The notes: generated by a model not told the origin, from the sequence alone. A stretch of DNA of 64,000 bases from Nocardia bovistercoris (GCF_015674855.1 NZ_JADMLG010000027.1:1-64000), one strand, 5' to 3'. Positions 43,049 through 52,273 are shown, numbered from the stretch's first letter. Program-made: numbers and translations.

Positions 43049-44254
43049 ATGAACGCTCGGCCCGCCCGCACCTCGGCACGGTCCGTCGACGACTACCGCG
43101 AGACCATCGAGGCTCTGCTGCGGCCGTTGGCGGCGCGCGCCACCGAAGCCGTCGCGGTGCCCGAGTCGCTCGGCAGGCTGCTCGCGGCCGATCTGCGGTC
43201 GCCGGTCGAGCTGCCGGTCTTCCGCAATTCCGCCATGGACGGATACGCGGTGCGGGCCGCCTCGGTGGTGGTGGCACCCGTCACACTGCCGCTCGCGGGC
43301 GTGATCGCGGCGGGCCAGGACGGTCGCGCGCCACTGCCCGACGGCGCGGCCGTGAAGGTGATGACCGGCGCTCCGATACCGCCCGGCGCCGACTGCGTGA
43401 TCCCGGTGGAGGACACCGAGGCGGACGGCGCCACGGTCACCGTGCTGCGTGGGCGTTCCTCGGGCGAATTCGTCCGCGAACCTGGAACCGACGTCAAGGT
43501 CGGCGAACTGCTCGTACCCGCGAACACGGTCCTTGCGCCGCGGCATATCGCCGCGCTCGCCGCCGTCGGGCTGGCGCGGGTGCCGGTCTTCGCGCCGGTG
43601 CGCGCGGCGATCGTCACCACCGGCGACGAACTCGTCGCGGCGGGAGAACCGTTGCGGCCCGGCCAGATCTACAACTCCAACGGCATCGCGCTCGCGGCGG
43701 CGGCACGGGCCGACGGCGTCGCGGTCGTCTCGGTCGCGCACAGCGTCGACGATCCCCGCGTGTTCCGCGACCTGCTCGCCACCGCGACCCGATCCGCCGA
43801 TGTGGTGCTCACCTCGGGCGGGGTGTCCAAGGGCGATTTCGAGGTGGTCAAGGATGTGCTCGCACCGCTGGGCGGGGTCTTCGGCTCGGTCGCGGTGCAG
43901 CCGGGCGGGCCGCAGGGGCTCACCGTGCTCGACGGCGTGCCGGTGCTCAGTTTTCCGGGCAATCCGGTGAGCACGATGGTGTCCTACGAGGTGTTCGCCC
44001 GGCCGGTCCTGCGCGAACTCGCCGGTCTGCCCCCGGTGACCGTGCGCGCGGAACGACTGGTGGAACCGGTGCGCTCTCCCGCCGGACGGCGGCAGTTCCT
44101 GCGCGGGCGGCTCACCGAAGCGGGCGTGGAGTCGGTGTCGGGACCCGGCTCGCATCTGGTGGCGGGGATGGCGTGGGCCGACGTCCTCATCGACATACCG
44201 GCCGAGGCCACCGACCTGCCCGCGGGCGCCACCGTGCACGTGCGGGTGCTGTGA
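43049..44254 (+). CDS. moeA: Molybdopterin molybdenumtransferase MoeA
   Basis: Inserts molybdate into adenylylated molybdopterin. 401 residues in the usual order: MoeA N-terminal domains (VELPVFRNSAMDGYAVRA; MTGAPIPPGADCVIPVEDT), central MoCF domain (AIVTTGDELVAAGEPLRPGQIYNSNG; LTSGGVSKGDFE; LSFPGNPVSTMVSYEVF), and C-terminal domain IV (RRQFLRGRL). ATG start. First gene of the plus-strand moeA-moaCB-moaE cluster. Confidence 0.95.
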   Translation: MNARPARTSARSVDDYRETIEALLRPLAARATEAVAVPESLGRLLAADLRSPVELPVFRNSAMDGYAVRAASVVVAPVTLPLAGVIAAGQDGRAPLPDGAAVKVMTGAPIPPGADCVIPVEDTEADGATVTVLRGRSSGEFVREPGTDVKVGELLVPANTVLAPRHIAALAAVGLARVPVFAPVRAAIVTTGDELVAAGEPLRPGQIYNSNGIALAAAARADGVAVVSVAHSVDDPRVFRDLLATATRSADVVLTSGGVSKGDFEVVKDVLAPLGGVFGSVAVQPGGPQGLTVLDGVPVLSFPGNPVSTMVSYEVFARPVLRELAGLPPVTVRAERLVEPVRSPAGRRQFLRGRLTEAGVESVSGPGSHLVAGMAWADVLIDIPAEATDLPAGATVHVRVL

Positions 44255-44296
44255 CCGCCGAGCTGTACCGGACCGGATTGTGCCAGGGTGGAAAGT

Positions 44297-45310
44297 ATGA
44301 GTGAGTTGTCGCATGTCGACCGCGAGGGCCGGGCCCGGATGGTCGACGTGAGCGCGAAGTCCGACACCGTGCGCACCGCCGTCGCCGCCGGGGAACTCAG
44401 GACGACGCCCGAGGTGGTCGCCCTGGTCAGAGCCGACGGACTGCCCAAGGCGGATGTGCTCGCCACCGCACGCGTCGCGGGCATCGCGGGGGCGAAGAAG
44501 ACCTCCGAACTGATCCCGCTGTGCCATCAGCTCGCGCTGTCCTCGGTTCGGGTGGAATTCGGCTTCACCGAGCGTGCCATCACCATCGAGGCCACCGCGA
44601 AGACCAAGGGCCCCACCGGAGTCGAGATGGAGGCGCTCACCGCGGTCGCCGTGGCCGGGCTCACCCTGCACGACATGGTCAAGGCCGTCGATCCCGAGGC
44701 CGTACTCGACGGTGTCCGGCTGCTCACCAAGGACGGCGGCAAGCGCGGGCACTGGACCCGCTCCGGTTCGACCTCGGACACACCCGTGCCGCCGACGTCC
44801 GACACCGCAACCCACGATCCGGACGCGGAGCTGCGGACCGCAACCGTCGTGGTCGCCTCGACGGGCGCCGCCGCGGGCACCCGCGTCGACACCACCGGCC
44901 CGGTCCTCGCGGAATGGCTTGCGGGACTCGGCTATTCGGTGCGCGGACCGCTGGTCTACGCCGACGCCGACATCACCGTCGGACTCGCCGACGCGTTGCA
45001 TCTCGCACCGTCGCTGGTCGTCACGACCGGCGGCACCGGCGCCTCGCCCACCGACGCGACCCCCGAGGCCACCCTCGCCCTGCTCGACCGCGAACTGCCC
45101 GGCGTCGCCGAGGCGATCCGGCAGCGCGGCACGGCGAAATTCCCGCTGGCCGCGCTGAGTCGCGGCGTCGCGGGACTGGCGGGCCGGTCGGTCGTGGTCA
45201 ACCTGCCCGGATCGCCGGGCGGGGTGAAAGACGGTATGGCCGTGCTCGAGCCACTCCTTGATCATCTGTTGGCGCAAGTAGCCGGAGGCGGCAGCCATGA
45301 CAACACGTGA
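44297..45310 (+). CDS. moaCB: Fused MoaC-MoaB/MogA molybdenum cofactor protein
   Basis: A 337-residue two-domain protein. Residues ~4-155 are MoaC, cyclic pyranopterin monophosphate synthase (ARMVDVSAKSDTVRTA, ELIPLCHQLALSSVRVEF, KTKGPTGVEMEALTAV, MVKAVDP). After a short linker, residues ~180-335 are a MoaB/MogA-type domain (VVASTGAAAGTRVDTTGPVLAEWL, VVTTGGTGASPTDATPEA, VVNLPGSPGGVKDGM) that adenylylates molybdopterin. Such fusions are known in actinobacteria. The ATG at 44297 has GGTGGAAAG upstream. It overlaps moaE by 14 nt. Confidence 0.93.
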   Translation: MSELSHVDREGRARMVDVSAKSDTVRTAVAAGELRTTPEVVALVRADGLPKADVLATARVAGIAGAKKTSELIPLCHQLALSSVRVEFGFTERAITIEATAKTKGPTGVEMEALTAVAVAGLTLHDMVKAVDPEAVLDGVRLLTKDGGKRGHWTRSGSTSDTPVPPTSDTATHDPDAELRTATVVVASTGAAAGTRVDTTGPVLAEWLAGLGYSVRGPLVYADADITVGLADALHLAPSLVVTTGGTGASPTDATPEATLALLDRELPGVAEAIRQRGTAKFPLAALSRGVAGLAGRSVVVNLPGSPGGVKDGMAVLEPLLDHLLAQVAGGGSHDNT

Positions 45311-45737
45311 GGACGCACTCGTCCGCGCAGCCGGAATCAGCGATCTGCCGCTCGACCCCGCCGCGGCGGAGGCGGCCGTGACCGGACCCGAACACGGCGC
45401 GGTCGTCGTGTTCACCGGCAAGGTGCGCGACCACGACGGCGGCCAGGCGGTGTCGGCGCTCGAATACTCCGCCCATCCCGACGCCGACCGGTTCCTGCGG
45501 ACCTGCTGCGCGGAGGTCGCCGCCGCGGCCGGACTTCCGGTGGCCGCCGTGCACCGCGTCGGCGCGCTGACCATCGGCGATCTCGCCATCGTGGTCGCGG
45601 TGGCCGCGCCGCACCGGGCCGAGGCGTTCCGGGTGTGCGCCGAACTGGTCGACCGCATCAAACTCGAGGTGCCGATCTGGAAACGCCAATTGTTCGCCGA
45701 CGGACTGTCCGAATGGGTCAATGCCTGCGCGCATTAA
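45297..45737 (+). CDS. moaE: Molybdopterin synthase catalytic subunit MoaE
   Basis: A 146-residue MoaE, which with MoaD converts precursor Z to molybdopterin. Signature parts: GAVVVFTGKVRDHDGG, LEYSAHPDADRFL, VHRVGALTIGDLAIVVAVAAPHRAEAF and the catalytic-lysine segment RIKLEVPIWKRQLF. Ribosome site GGAGGCGG lies inside the end of moaCB. Its partner MoaD is encoded on the opposite strand of the same cluster. Confidence 0.95.
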   Translation: MTTREDALVRAAGISDLPLDPAAAEAAVTGPEHGAVVVFTGKVRDHDGGQAVSALEYSAHPDADRFLRTCCAEVAAAAGLPVAAVHRVGALTIGDLAIVVAVAAPHRAEAFRVCAELVDRIKLEVPIWKRQLFADGLSEWVNACAH

Positions 45738-45829
45738 CCATTCCGTGACGTGATTCCAATGACGAATCAAAACGGCGCGGCTAGCGTTCTCGCCCAAAGT
45801 GTTCATCCGGTTGTGTTGCAGGAGGACGC

Positions 45830-46837
45830 GTGGGCACCGATCAAGTACTGCTGCATCGATTCGTGATATCGCAGCTCAGCGCGGCCGGGCTGGATCGGGA
45901 TCAGTTGATTCGAGATACCGGCCTGCCCGAGTGGACGATGGCGGGCGACGATATGCACCTGCCGTGGGAGATGTTCTCCCGGCTGTGGGAATTGGGCGCG
46001 CACGGATTGGCGGATCCGAGTGTCGCGCTGCAGGTGGCCCGTCGCTACGAATTGTCCAGTCTCGGTCTGTACGACTACCTGTTCTCCACCGCACCCACCC
46101 TCGGCGCGGGCCTCGCGACCTGCGGTCCCTACGTCGCGGCCGTCACGACCAACCACCGCTTCGACCTGGTCGGCGCGGGCGAAGGCGAGATGAGCCTGAC
46201 CCTGGACATGATCGAGGGCGACGGCCTCGGCCGCGACCTCACCCAGCTGTGGGGCCTGTCGGCGGTGTTGAGCCGCGCCCGGCGGGTGGTCGAAGGCCCG
46301 CTCGCCCCGGTGCGGGTCACACTGCGGCAGCGCGCGCCCGCCCGCCGCGACATCTTCGTGGAAGTATTCGGCACCTCGGACATCACCTTCGAGGCGGAGA
46401 TCGACGCCATGACCTTCCTCGCCTCGGATATGGACCGCCCGCTCACCACCGCCGACCCGGTGCTCGCCGGCATCCTGCGTCCGCTCGCCGAAGCGCTCCC
46501 CCCGCCACCGCCGCTGGCCACCGCATGGCCGCAGCGCGTCGCCGACACCCTCGCCGAAGCGCTCGCGACGGGCGACGCCTCCCTGGATCGGGTGGCGCGC
46601 ACGTTGGCGACCAGTCCGCGCACCCTGCAACGCAGGCTCATGGAAGCCGGGACCACTTGGCGCAAGGAATTGGACCGGGCCCGCGACGCCCGCCTGCGCC
46701 AAGCCGTCGCCACCGGGCCGCTCAGCCGCGCCCGCCAAGCGCAACTGCTCGGCTACTCCGACGCGGGTGCGGTGCGCCGCGCGGCCCGTCGGTGGACCGC
46801 CGTGGACAGCACGTCGCGCGCCGATCGCTTCGATTGA
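45830..46837 (+). CDS. AraC family transcriptional regulator
   Basis: A 335-residue regulator of the OruR/ArgR-like AraC group: an N-terminal ligand domain (DRDQLIRDTGLPEWTM, MHLPWEMFSRLWELG, SSLGLYDYLFSTAPTLGAGL) and a C-terminal AraC HTH (SLDRVARTLATSPRTLQRRLMEAG, LLGYSDAGAVRRAARRW). The second HTH motif is slightly degenerate (YSDAGAVRRA for the usual FSEPSAFSRA). The GTG has GGAGGACGC upstream. Target and effector unknown. Confidence 0.87.
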   Translation: MGTDQVLLHRFVISQLSAAGLDRDQLIRDTGLPEWTMAGDDMHLPWEMFSRLWELGAHGLADPSVALQVARRYELSSLGLYDYLFSTAPTLGAGLATCGPYVAAVTTNHRFDLVGAGEGEMSLTLDMIEGDGLGRDLTQLWGLSAVLSRARRVVEGPLAPVRVTLRQRAPARRDIFVEVFGTSDITFEAEIDAMTFLASDMDRPLTTADPVLAGILRPLAEALPPPPPLATAWPQRVADTLAEALATGDASLDRVARTLATSPRTLQRRLMEAGTTWRKELDRARDARLRQAVATGPLSRARQAQLLGYSDAGAVRRAARRWTAVDSTSRADRFD

Positions 46838-46871
46838 TCCCGCCTTCGGAACTGCCTCACACCTTCAAGGC

Positions 46872-47063
46872 TCACACTTTCAAAAACGTGGCCGCGATCC
46901 GCCAGAAGGTGGCGTCCTCGATGCTGGCGAAATCCCAGGTGTCGGCGATATCCCTGGTGGCGGCCACGATCGCGGGCACATCGAAGTCGTCGCGGGTCGC
47001 GGTGCCCTTGGCCTCCAATGCGGCGATCACATAGGCGGTGGCGCTCTCGCAGGTTTCGGACAC
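46872..47063 (-). CDS. Small hypothetical protein, 63 residues
   Basis: An acidic, helix-rich 63-residue protein (MSETCESATAYVIAALEAKG... ending WRIAATFLKV) with no recognised domain. The coding pattern is good and GGGAGAG stands 5 nt before the GTG, so I consider it real. It is convergent with the AraC gene. Function unknown. Confidence 0.65.
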   Translation of the reverse strand: MSETCESATAYVIAALEAKGTATRDDFDVPAIVAATRDIADTWDFASIEDATFWRIAATFLKV

Positions 47064-47281
47064 GGAACTCTCCCATCGGTCGCAAGACAGAACGGCGAAC
47101 TCAGTTCTCGGGCCCCGACCCGACCCGGCTCGACACGCGGCGGCCGTCGCACCGCGCTTTCACACCGCGGGGACGCCGACACGGCGGGCCTCATCACAGT
47201 CTTGTCCGCCACCCGCGGCGGGCCAAGCACCGAACGCGCCGGCTTCGGCGCAAACGCGCCAATGTGCCTCGCGCGCGTCGT

Positions 47282-48319
47282 TCAGTGCGGCGTGTACCGC
47301 CACACCCCGAGCATGGCCTGCGGATCGAGACCGTCCGCACCGGTGTGCACGGTCTCGTGCAACCGCCGCAGCGTCGACTCCGGCTCCAGTCCGGCGCCGA
47401 TCAGGACCAGGCTGCTGGCGCGCGCCTCACCGCGCCCCCAGGCGCTCGGCTCGAACACGATATGGCGACCGACCATGTGGAATACGAACTTGCGCCGCTC
47501 CTCGGCGACGCCGAAGGCCGCGAAACCTTTGGCACGGAACAAGCCCGGCGGCGGATCCTCCAGGAATCCGACGAAGCGGCGCGGGTCCAGTTCGCGGTCG
47601 CTGGTGAAAGACACGCTCGTGTAGTCGTCGTGCAGATGCCGGTGCCCGCTGTGCTCCCCGTCGTGGTCGTGTTCGGTGAGCAACGCGTCGAAACTCAGCT
47701 GCTCGGCCACGGTCGGCGCGGCGCGCAGCGGCTCGTCGAACAGCAGACCGGGGTCGATGCGGCCGTGCGTGGTCGCGTATACCGGCGCCTGCCCGACGAT
47801 TTCGCCGATCTCGGCGCGCAACCGGTCGAGTTCGGCGGCGCCGGGGCGGTCGGCCTTGTTGAGCACCACCAGATCCGCGAGCCGCAGGTGGGTCGCCAGT
47901 TCCGGATGGCGACGCACGCTCTCCGGAAACTGTTCGGCGTCGACCACTTCCACGAGTCCGCCGTAGCGGATGCGCGGATTGTCGCTGCCGATCACCATCC
48001 TGATCAGATTGCGCGGCTCGGCAAGGCCGCTGGCCTCGACGACGATCACGTCGATGCGCGACTTGGGATGGGCGAGGCGGGCGAACATCTCGTCGAGTTC
48101 GCCGATGTCCACCGCGCAGCACACACATCCGTTGCTCAGCGAGACCGTCGCGTCCACCTGCCCGGCGACCAGCATCGCGTCGATGTTGACGGCCCCGAAG
48201 TCGTTGACCACCACCCCGATCCGAGTGCCGCGATTGTCGCGCAGCAGATGGTTGAGCAGCGTCGTCTTCCCGGATCCGAGAAATCCGGCCACGATGAGAA
48301 CAGGAATCCGCTCGGCCAC
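47282..48319 (-). CDS. COG0523 (CobW/ZNG-type) GTPase, metal chaperone
   Basis: A 345-residue G3E GTPase. Walker A GFLGSGKT (12-19), the metal-site CVCC (65-68) of the CxCC motif, EASGLAEP (switch II region) and NKAD (base recognition) are intact; a His-rich loop HDHDGEHSGHRHLHDD lies before the CobW C-terminal domain (FRAKGFAAFG). Such proteins hand Zn or Co to target enzymes and are often induced by zinc limitation. GTG at 48319 with AGGG 8-9 nt upstream is preferred to an in-frame GTG three codons earlier. Client unknown; the zinc-dependent amidase upstream is a neighbour, not a proven client. Confidence 0.9.
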   Translation of the reverse strand: MAERIPVLIVAGFLGSGKTTLLNHLLRDNRGTRIGVVVNDFGAVNIDAMLVAGQVDATVSLSNGCVCCAVDIGELDEMFARLAHPKSRIDVIVVEASGLAEPRNLIRMVIGSDNPRIRYGGLVEVVDAEQFPESVRRHPELATHLRLADLVVLNKADRPGAAELDRLRAEIGEIVGQAPVYATTHGRIDPGLLFDEPLRAAPTVAEQLSFDALLTEHDHDGEHSGHRHLHDDYTSVSFTSDRELDPRRFVGFLEDPPPGLFRAKGFAAFGVAEERRKFVFHMVGRHIVFEPSAWGRGEARASSLVLIGAGLEPESTLRRLHETVHTGADGLDPQAMLGVWRYTPH

Positions 48320-48430
48320 CCGGACCACCCTAGTCGGGGGCGCGGCGAAGACTTCCAAGCGCGAGGCTGTGGCGCCGCGCGGTGACCGGACACCTCCGAA
48401 AACGGCGAATCCGCGAGGATCCCCGGACGG

Positions 48431-48470
48431 CGCGGAGCCGGACACCGTGGCGGCGGTGCCCGGCTCCGCG
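48431..48470 (-). terminator. Hairpin after the amidase gene
   Basis: Eleven-bp outer stem (48431-48441 with 48460-48470), one mismatch, 4-bp inner stem and 8-nt loop, about 37 nt beyond the amidase stop and before the GTPase start. Confidence 0.75.
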
Positions 48471-48506
48471 TGTCCGCCCTCGGTGTCCGACGGCGCGACT
48501 CGGGCG

Positions 48507-49538
48507 CTATCCGGTGGGGCGGGACAGCATGCCTGCGAGGCTGTAGACCATGTTGATCAGTTGGGTGGTGAGCATGGTGTCGTCGATGCCGAGCGCCCTG
48601 GTCAGCGGGGACAGCAGTCTGGTGACCATGGCGACGAGGTCGCCGCCGTCCTCGGGGCTCGGCGTGGACGGGGCGGGCGACTTCGGGGCCGCCGGGTCGG
48701 GTGCGGTGGCGGGGCGGTCGGGCGCCGAACCGGTCGTGCCCGCGGGGTTGGCCGAGAGCAGGTAGCCGACCAGTCCGGTGGTGATGGCGACGGCGTGCTT
48801 CAGTTGGCCGTCGGGCGATTCCAGCACCGCCGCGTCCTGCGGGTCGCCGCCGTTGCCCATCTCGACGAAGACGCCGGGCACCCTGGTGAGCGCGGGACCG
48901 GCGATATCGGCCCTGGTCTGGAGTCCGTCCTGCACGCCCGCGTAGTTCGCGGGCTGGAATCCGGCCTGGACGTAGGCGTCGCGCACCGCTTTGGTGGCGG
49001 CGAGTCCCTCGGTGGACTGCACCCGGTCCGCGACGGCGTCCGGGATCGGGAGTTGCGGGACGATCAGGTGGAAACCGCGCGCGCCTGCGGGCGCGCCGTC
49101 GGCGTGGATGCTGACCGCGACGGCCGCGCCCGAGGCGTTCGCGGCCCGCGCGCGGTCGTCGACGCAGCCGCCCCAGCCGGTGTCGTCGGGCCTGCTGAGC
49201 ACCACCCGCGCGCCGAGGCTCTCCAGCGCGGTCTTGACCAGTTGCGCGACGTTCCAGTTGATCGTGTGCTCGGGAATGCCGTTGAGCGAGGTCATGCCGG
49301 TGGTCTGGCAGTCCTTGGCGCCGCCGCGTCCGTTGTCGACCTGGCGGGACAGGTTCTCGCCGTGACCGGTCCCCTGGTGCCCCGGGTCGACGAAGACGGT
49401 GCGGCCCGCGAGTTTGTTCGCGACGTCCGGCGGGACCGGGTCGGCGAAGACGGCGGCGGGCGCCACCGCCGACACGCTCACGACCACCGCCGCGGCGAGG
49501 GCGGCGCGCAGACCGGTCTTGATGATGGTTGGCTTCAT
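48507..49538 (-). CDS. N-acetylmuramoyl-L-alanine amidase, Amidase_3 (Rv3717-like)
   Basis: Exported zinc amidase cutting the peptide stem from peptidoglycan. 343 residues: signal peptide (GLRAALAAAVVVSVSAVAP, cut near VFA-DP), catalytic domain ~45-255 with zinc ligands H54 (DPGHQG), E90 (PEHTIN), H145 (SIHADG) and catalytic Glu in VFVEMGNGGD, then a Pro/Ala linker and a C-terminal hydrophobic segment. The extra loop with two cysteines (DCQTT, GGCVDD) matches the Rv3717 subgroup. Role: cell wall turnover. Confidence 0.92.
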   Translation of the reverse strand: MKPTIIKTGLRAALAAAVVVSVSAVAPAAVFADPVPPDVANKLAGRTVFVDPGHQGTGHGENLSRQVDNGRGGAKDCQTTGMTSLNGIPEHTINWNVAQLVKTALESLGARVVLSRPDDTGWGGCVDDRARAANASGAAVAVSIHADGAPAGARGFHLIVPQLPIPDAVADRVQSTEGLAATKAVRDAYVQAGFQPANYAGVQDGLQTRADIAGPALTRVPGVFVEMGNGGDPQDAAVLESPDGQLKHAVAITTGLVGYLLSANPAGTTGSAPDRPATAPDPAAPKSPAPSTPSPEDGGDLVAMVTRLLSPLTRALGIDDTMLTTQLINMVYSLAGMLSRPTG

Positions 49539-49918
49539 GTGCGGTCTCGGCGCCCGGAACGGGACGCCACTCCCTTCTCACTAGTAACACCAAACCCAGT
49601 GGTTAACTCTGGCAACGCCGTCTCGGCCGCGCAAGCCACGTTGCCGAGATGTTACGCCACCTTTCCCGGACCGCATCGCGCCAGATCAGCCGCCGCCACC
49701 GAGATCTCCATCGCCCTGCCGCGGGTGCGCGACGCCCGAGCGCGGCCGCCGATCTCGCGCCCGGTGGCCGGTCCGAAATGCCTGTTCGGCGACCGGAGTG
49801 GGCGGTCTGTCCCGGTCCAGGGATCGCACGCGGAACCATCGACACCCGCCAAGCACGGCAGCGGTCAGTCGATACGGCAGGGTCAGTCGATACGGCAGGG
49901 TCAGTCGAGGGGAACCGT
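49539..49918. other. Intergenic region with 18-bp direct repeats
   Basis: About 380 nt between the sigma factor gene end and the amidase start. No gene is evident. It holds the amidase promoter and the direct repeat listed separately. Confidence 0.5.
49864..49899. repeat. 18-bp tandem repeat after the sigma factor gene
   Basis: Two identical copies of GTCAGTCGATACGGCAGG (49864-49881, 49882-49899) followed by a truncated third (GTCAGTCGA). It lies 20 nt past the sigma factor stop. Confidence 0.9.
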
Positions 49919-50488
49919 TCAGGCCCCGCGCGGCAGCTTGCGCAGCGAGCGCAGGGCGTAGTGCACCCGCGTCTTCACGGTGCCGACCGGCACGCCGAGG
50001 TCGTCGGCGACCTCCTGATAGGCCCGGTCACGCATGACCACTTCGACCACCGCCGCGCGTTGCGGCCCCGGCAGCGCCGCGAGCAGGTCGGCGACCAGCA
50101 GTCCGTCGCACAGGCTGTCGGCGAAATCGGGACTCACGCACCGTGATTCCGCTGTTTCGCGCGAATCGTCCCAGCCGACCTCACCCGGCCGCGCGGCCCG
50201 CGCCCGCGCCAGATCGATCAGCACATTGCGTTCGATGCGCAGCAGCCAGGCGCGCACCGAACCCTTGCCGGAGTCGAACCGGTCACAGGAGCGCCAGGCC
50301 CGCAGCAACGTCTCCTGGACCACCTGTTCGGCCAGGCCGCTGTCGCCGAGTCCGCGCATGGCGCGCCAGTACAGCAGCGCGCGGTCGGCGGCGAGCACCG
50401 CGGCGATACCGCCGTCGGTGCACAGTCCGGCACAGGACACGCCGCAGGTCGGGCGCGTGCGCGCGGTGACCGGCCGATCACATCTCAC
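49919..50488 (-). CDS. ECF-type RNA polymerase sigma factor
   Basis: A 189-residue sigma-70 family protein with region 2 (residues ~30-100: LAEQVVQETLLRAWRSCDRF, VRAWLLRIERNVLIDLARAR) and region 4 (~130-185: ALPGPQRAAVVEVVMRDRAY, VADDLGVPVGTVKTRVHYAL). The N-terminus contains four cysteines in 23 residues if the GTG at 50488 is used; no ribosome site is seen, so a leaderless transcript or a start at the GTG near 50440 is possible. No anti-sigma gene adjoins. Promoter specificity unknown. Confidence 0.87.
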   Translation of the reverse strand: MRCDRPVTARTRPTCGVSCAGLCTDGGIAAVLAADRALLYWRAMRGLGDSGLAEQVVQETLLRAWRSCDRFDSGKGSVRAWLLRIERNVLIDLARARAARPGEVGWDDSRETAESRCVSPDFADSLCDGLLVADLLAALPGPQRAAVVEVVMRDRAYQEVADDLGVPVGTVKTRVHYALRSLRKLPRGA

Positions 50489-50550
50489 ATAAGGGTTATC
50501 GCGGCGAGCCCGCCGAATGACATCCTCGCGCGCGGATTTATCGTCACCTC

Positions 50551-51300
50551 ATGACGAGGACCAAGATTCTGATCACGGGAGCCAGCGCCGGACTCGGCGC
50601 CGCGATGGCGCGCGATTTCGCCGCTCGCGGCCGTGACCTTGCCCTGTGCGCACGACGGGTCGAACTGCTCGAGGAGTTGCGTGCGGAACTGCTGGCCGCG
50701 CATCCGGGGATCACGGTGGCGGTGCGCGCGCTCGACGTCGACGACCACGCGGCGGTGCCGAGGGTCTTCGGCGAACTGCGCGACGAACTCGGCGACTTGG
50801 ACCGGGTGATCGTCAACGCGGGCATCGGCAAGGGCGCGAAGATCGGCACCGGACGCGCCGAGGCCAATCTCGCGACCGCCGCCACGAATTTCGTCGGCGC
50901 CCTGGCCCAGGTAGAGGCCGCCATGGCCATCTTCCGCGAGCGGCGCGCGGGGCATCTGGTGCTGGTCTCCTCGATGAGCGCGGTGCGCGGCCTACCTGGC
51001 AAGAAGGCCGCCTATTCGGCGAGCAAGGCCGGTCTCGCTGCCCTCGGCGAGGCGCTGGCGGTGGAGACGGCGCGCACGCCGATCGCGGTGACGACCCTGC
51101 TGCCCGGTTTCATCGCCACCGATATGTCCGCGACCTCGGGCGCCACCCGGCTCGTCGCGCCGCTGGACAAGGGTGTGGCGGCAATGGTCGGCGCCATCGA
51201 GAAGGAGCGGACCCGCGCGTGCGTGCCCGCGTGGCCGTGGCGGGCGCTCGATATCGTCCTGCCGCTACTTCCCGGCGCCGTCGTCGCACGGATCAGTTGA
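50551..51300 (+). CDS. Short-chain dehydrogenase/reductase
   Basis: A 249-residue classical SDR. Cofactor loop ILITGASAGLGAAMA (TGxxxGxG), VNAGIG (NAG motif), the catalytic Ser in LVLVSSMSAVRG and YxxxK in AAYSASKAGLA are all present. ARR after the second strand suggests NADP(H). The hydrophobic C-terminal end (ALDIVLPLLPGAVVARI) hints at membrane contact, as in mycobacterial lipid-linked SDRs. Substrate unknown. It diverges from the sigma factor gene. Confidence 0.9.
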   Translation: MTRTKILITGASAGLGAAMARDFAARGRDLALCARRVELLEELRAELLAAHPGITVAVRALDVDDHAAVPRVFGELRDELGDLDRVIVNAGIGKGAKIGTGRAEANLATAATNFVGALAQVEAAMAIFRERRAGHLVLVSSMSAVRGLPGKKAAYSASKAGLAALGEALAVETARTPIAVTTLLPGFIATDMSATSGATRLVAPLDKGVAAMVGAIEKERTRACVPAWPWRALDIVLPLLPGAVVARIS

Positions 51301-51565
51301 CAGCACCCTTCCCGCATAATCGCCGCTCGCGCTGGCCGCCGATGGCGTTATCCCCGTCACATATTGGAAGCTGAAAGTTAGCCAAATGTCCGAATTTACG
51401 CTTTCATAACATGGTTCACTTCAATTTGACACTTTATTTGCGGGTTATGTTACCTCTTCGTAATAGACTGAGTTCAGCCTTTTGACAGGTTCGCCGATGT
51501 GAACCGCGCCGGCTGGAGCCACCTCGAGGCCCGAAGGCGACCGCTGAGGAAAGTGTTCGAAGCTG

Positions 51566-52255
51566 ATGAAGATCAAGAAAATCGCTGCAACGTCTGCCCT
51601 GCTCATCGCGGCGGTCGGCATCTCGAGTGCGACCGCCTACGCGGCGCCCGCGCCCGCTCCGGCGCCCGGCACCACCATCCAGACCGATATTCTGCCCGGC
51701 ATCCACTACACCGCCAATATCGTGGACAACTCGGTCGTCCTGAAGACCGACGCCGGTTCGCTCACCACGCAGGGAACCCAGTTCCAGGTACTCGACGGCC
51801 AGGGCAATCTGGTAGCCGGAATGCCGCTGACCTATCTCAAAGACGGCATGGAATGGCCGATCGCCGCCCAGGTCGAGGGAAATACGGCGACATTCACCCC
51901 GAGCACGAATCCGGCCGACGCCCGTCCGGCGACCATGTTGCAGCCGGTCGACGCGCAGACCGTCGGCGCCGACTTCAATACCTCGCTGAGCACGGCCGCC
52001 ACCCAGTTCGGCCTCGCGACCGGTGTCGGCACCCTCGTCGGCACCCTGATCGGCGGTGTCCTCGGCTGCGTGGCGGGTGCGATCATCGGCGCGCCACTGG
52101 TCGTTCCGACCTTCTTCGCCGGACCGATCGGCCTGTGCCTGGCCGGTGCGGGCGTCGGCATCACCCTCGGCGCGGCCGCGGGCATGCTTCTCGTCGGCGT
52201 GCCGGTCGGCGTTGCCAGCGCGATCCAGTTCTTCAGCGCGGTCTACGGCGCCTGA
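51566..52255 (+). CDS. Secreted DUF8020-like protein with glycine-zipper C-terminus
   Basis: A 229-residue exported protein of a kind abundant in Nocardia. Signal peptide to ~residue 27 (KIKKIAATSALLIAAVGISS, cut after AYA), a beta-rich DUF8020-like domain (~35-105: HYTANIVDNSVVLKTDAGSL), then a hydrophobic Gly/Ala-rich region (~145-229: GVGTLVGTLIGGVLGC, GVGITLGAAAGMLLVG) that could insert in the envelope as glycine-zipper helices. The 200 nt upstream are much richer in A/T than the rest of the window. Function unknown. Confidence 0.8.
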   Translation: MKIKKIAATSALLIAAVGISSATAYAAPAPAPAPGTTIQTDILPGIHYTANIVDNSVVLKTDAGSLTTQGTQFQVLDGQGNLVAGMPLTYLKDGMEWPIAAQVEGNTATFTPSTNPADARPATMLQPVDAQTVGADFNTSLSTAATQFGLATGVGTLVGTLIGGVLGCVAGAIIGAPLVVPTFFAGPIGLCLAGAGVGITLGAAAGMLLVGVPVGVASAIQFFSAVYGA

Positions 52256-52273
52256 GCCCGGCCTGTCCGCTCT

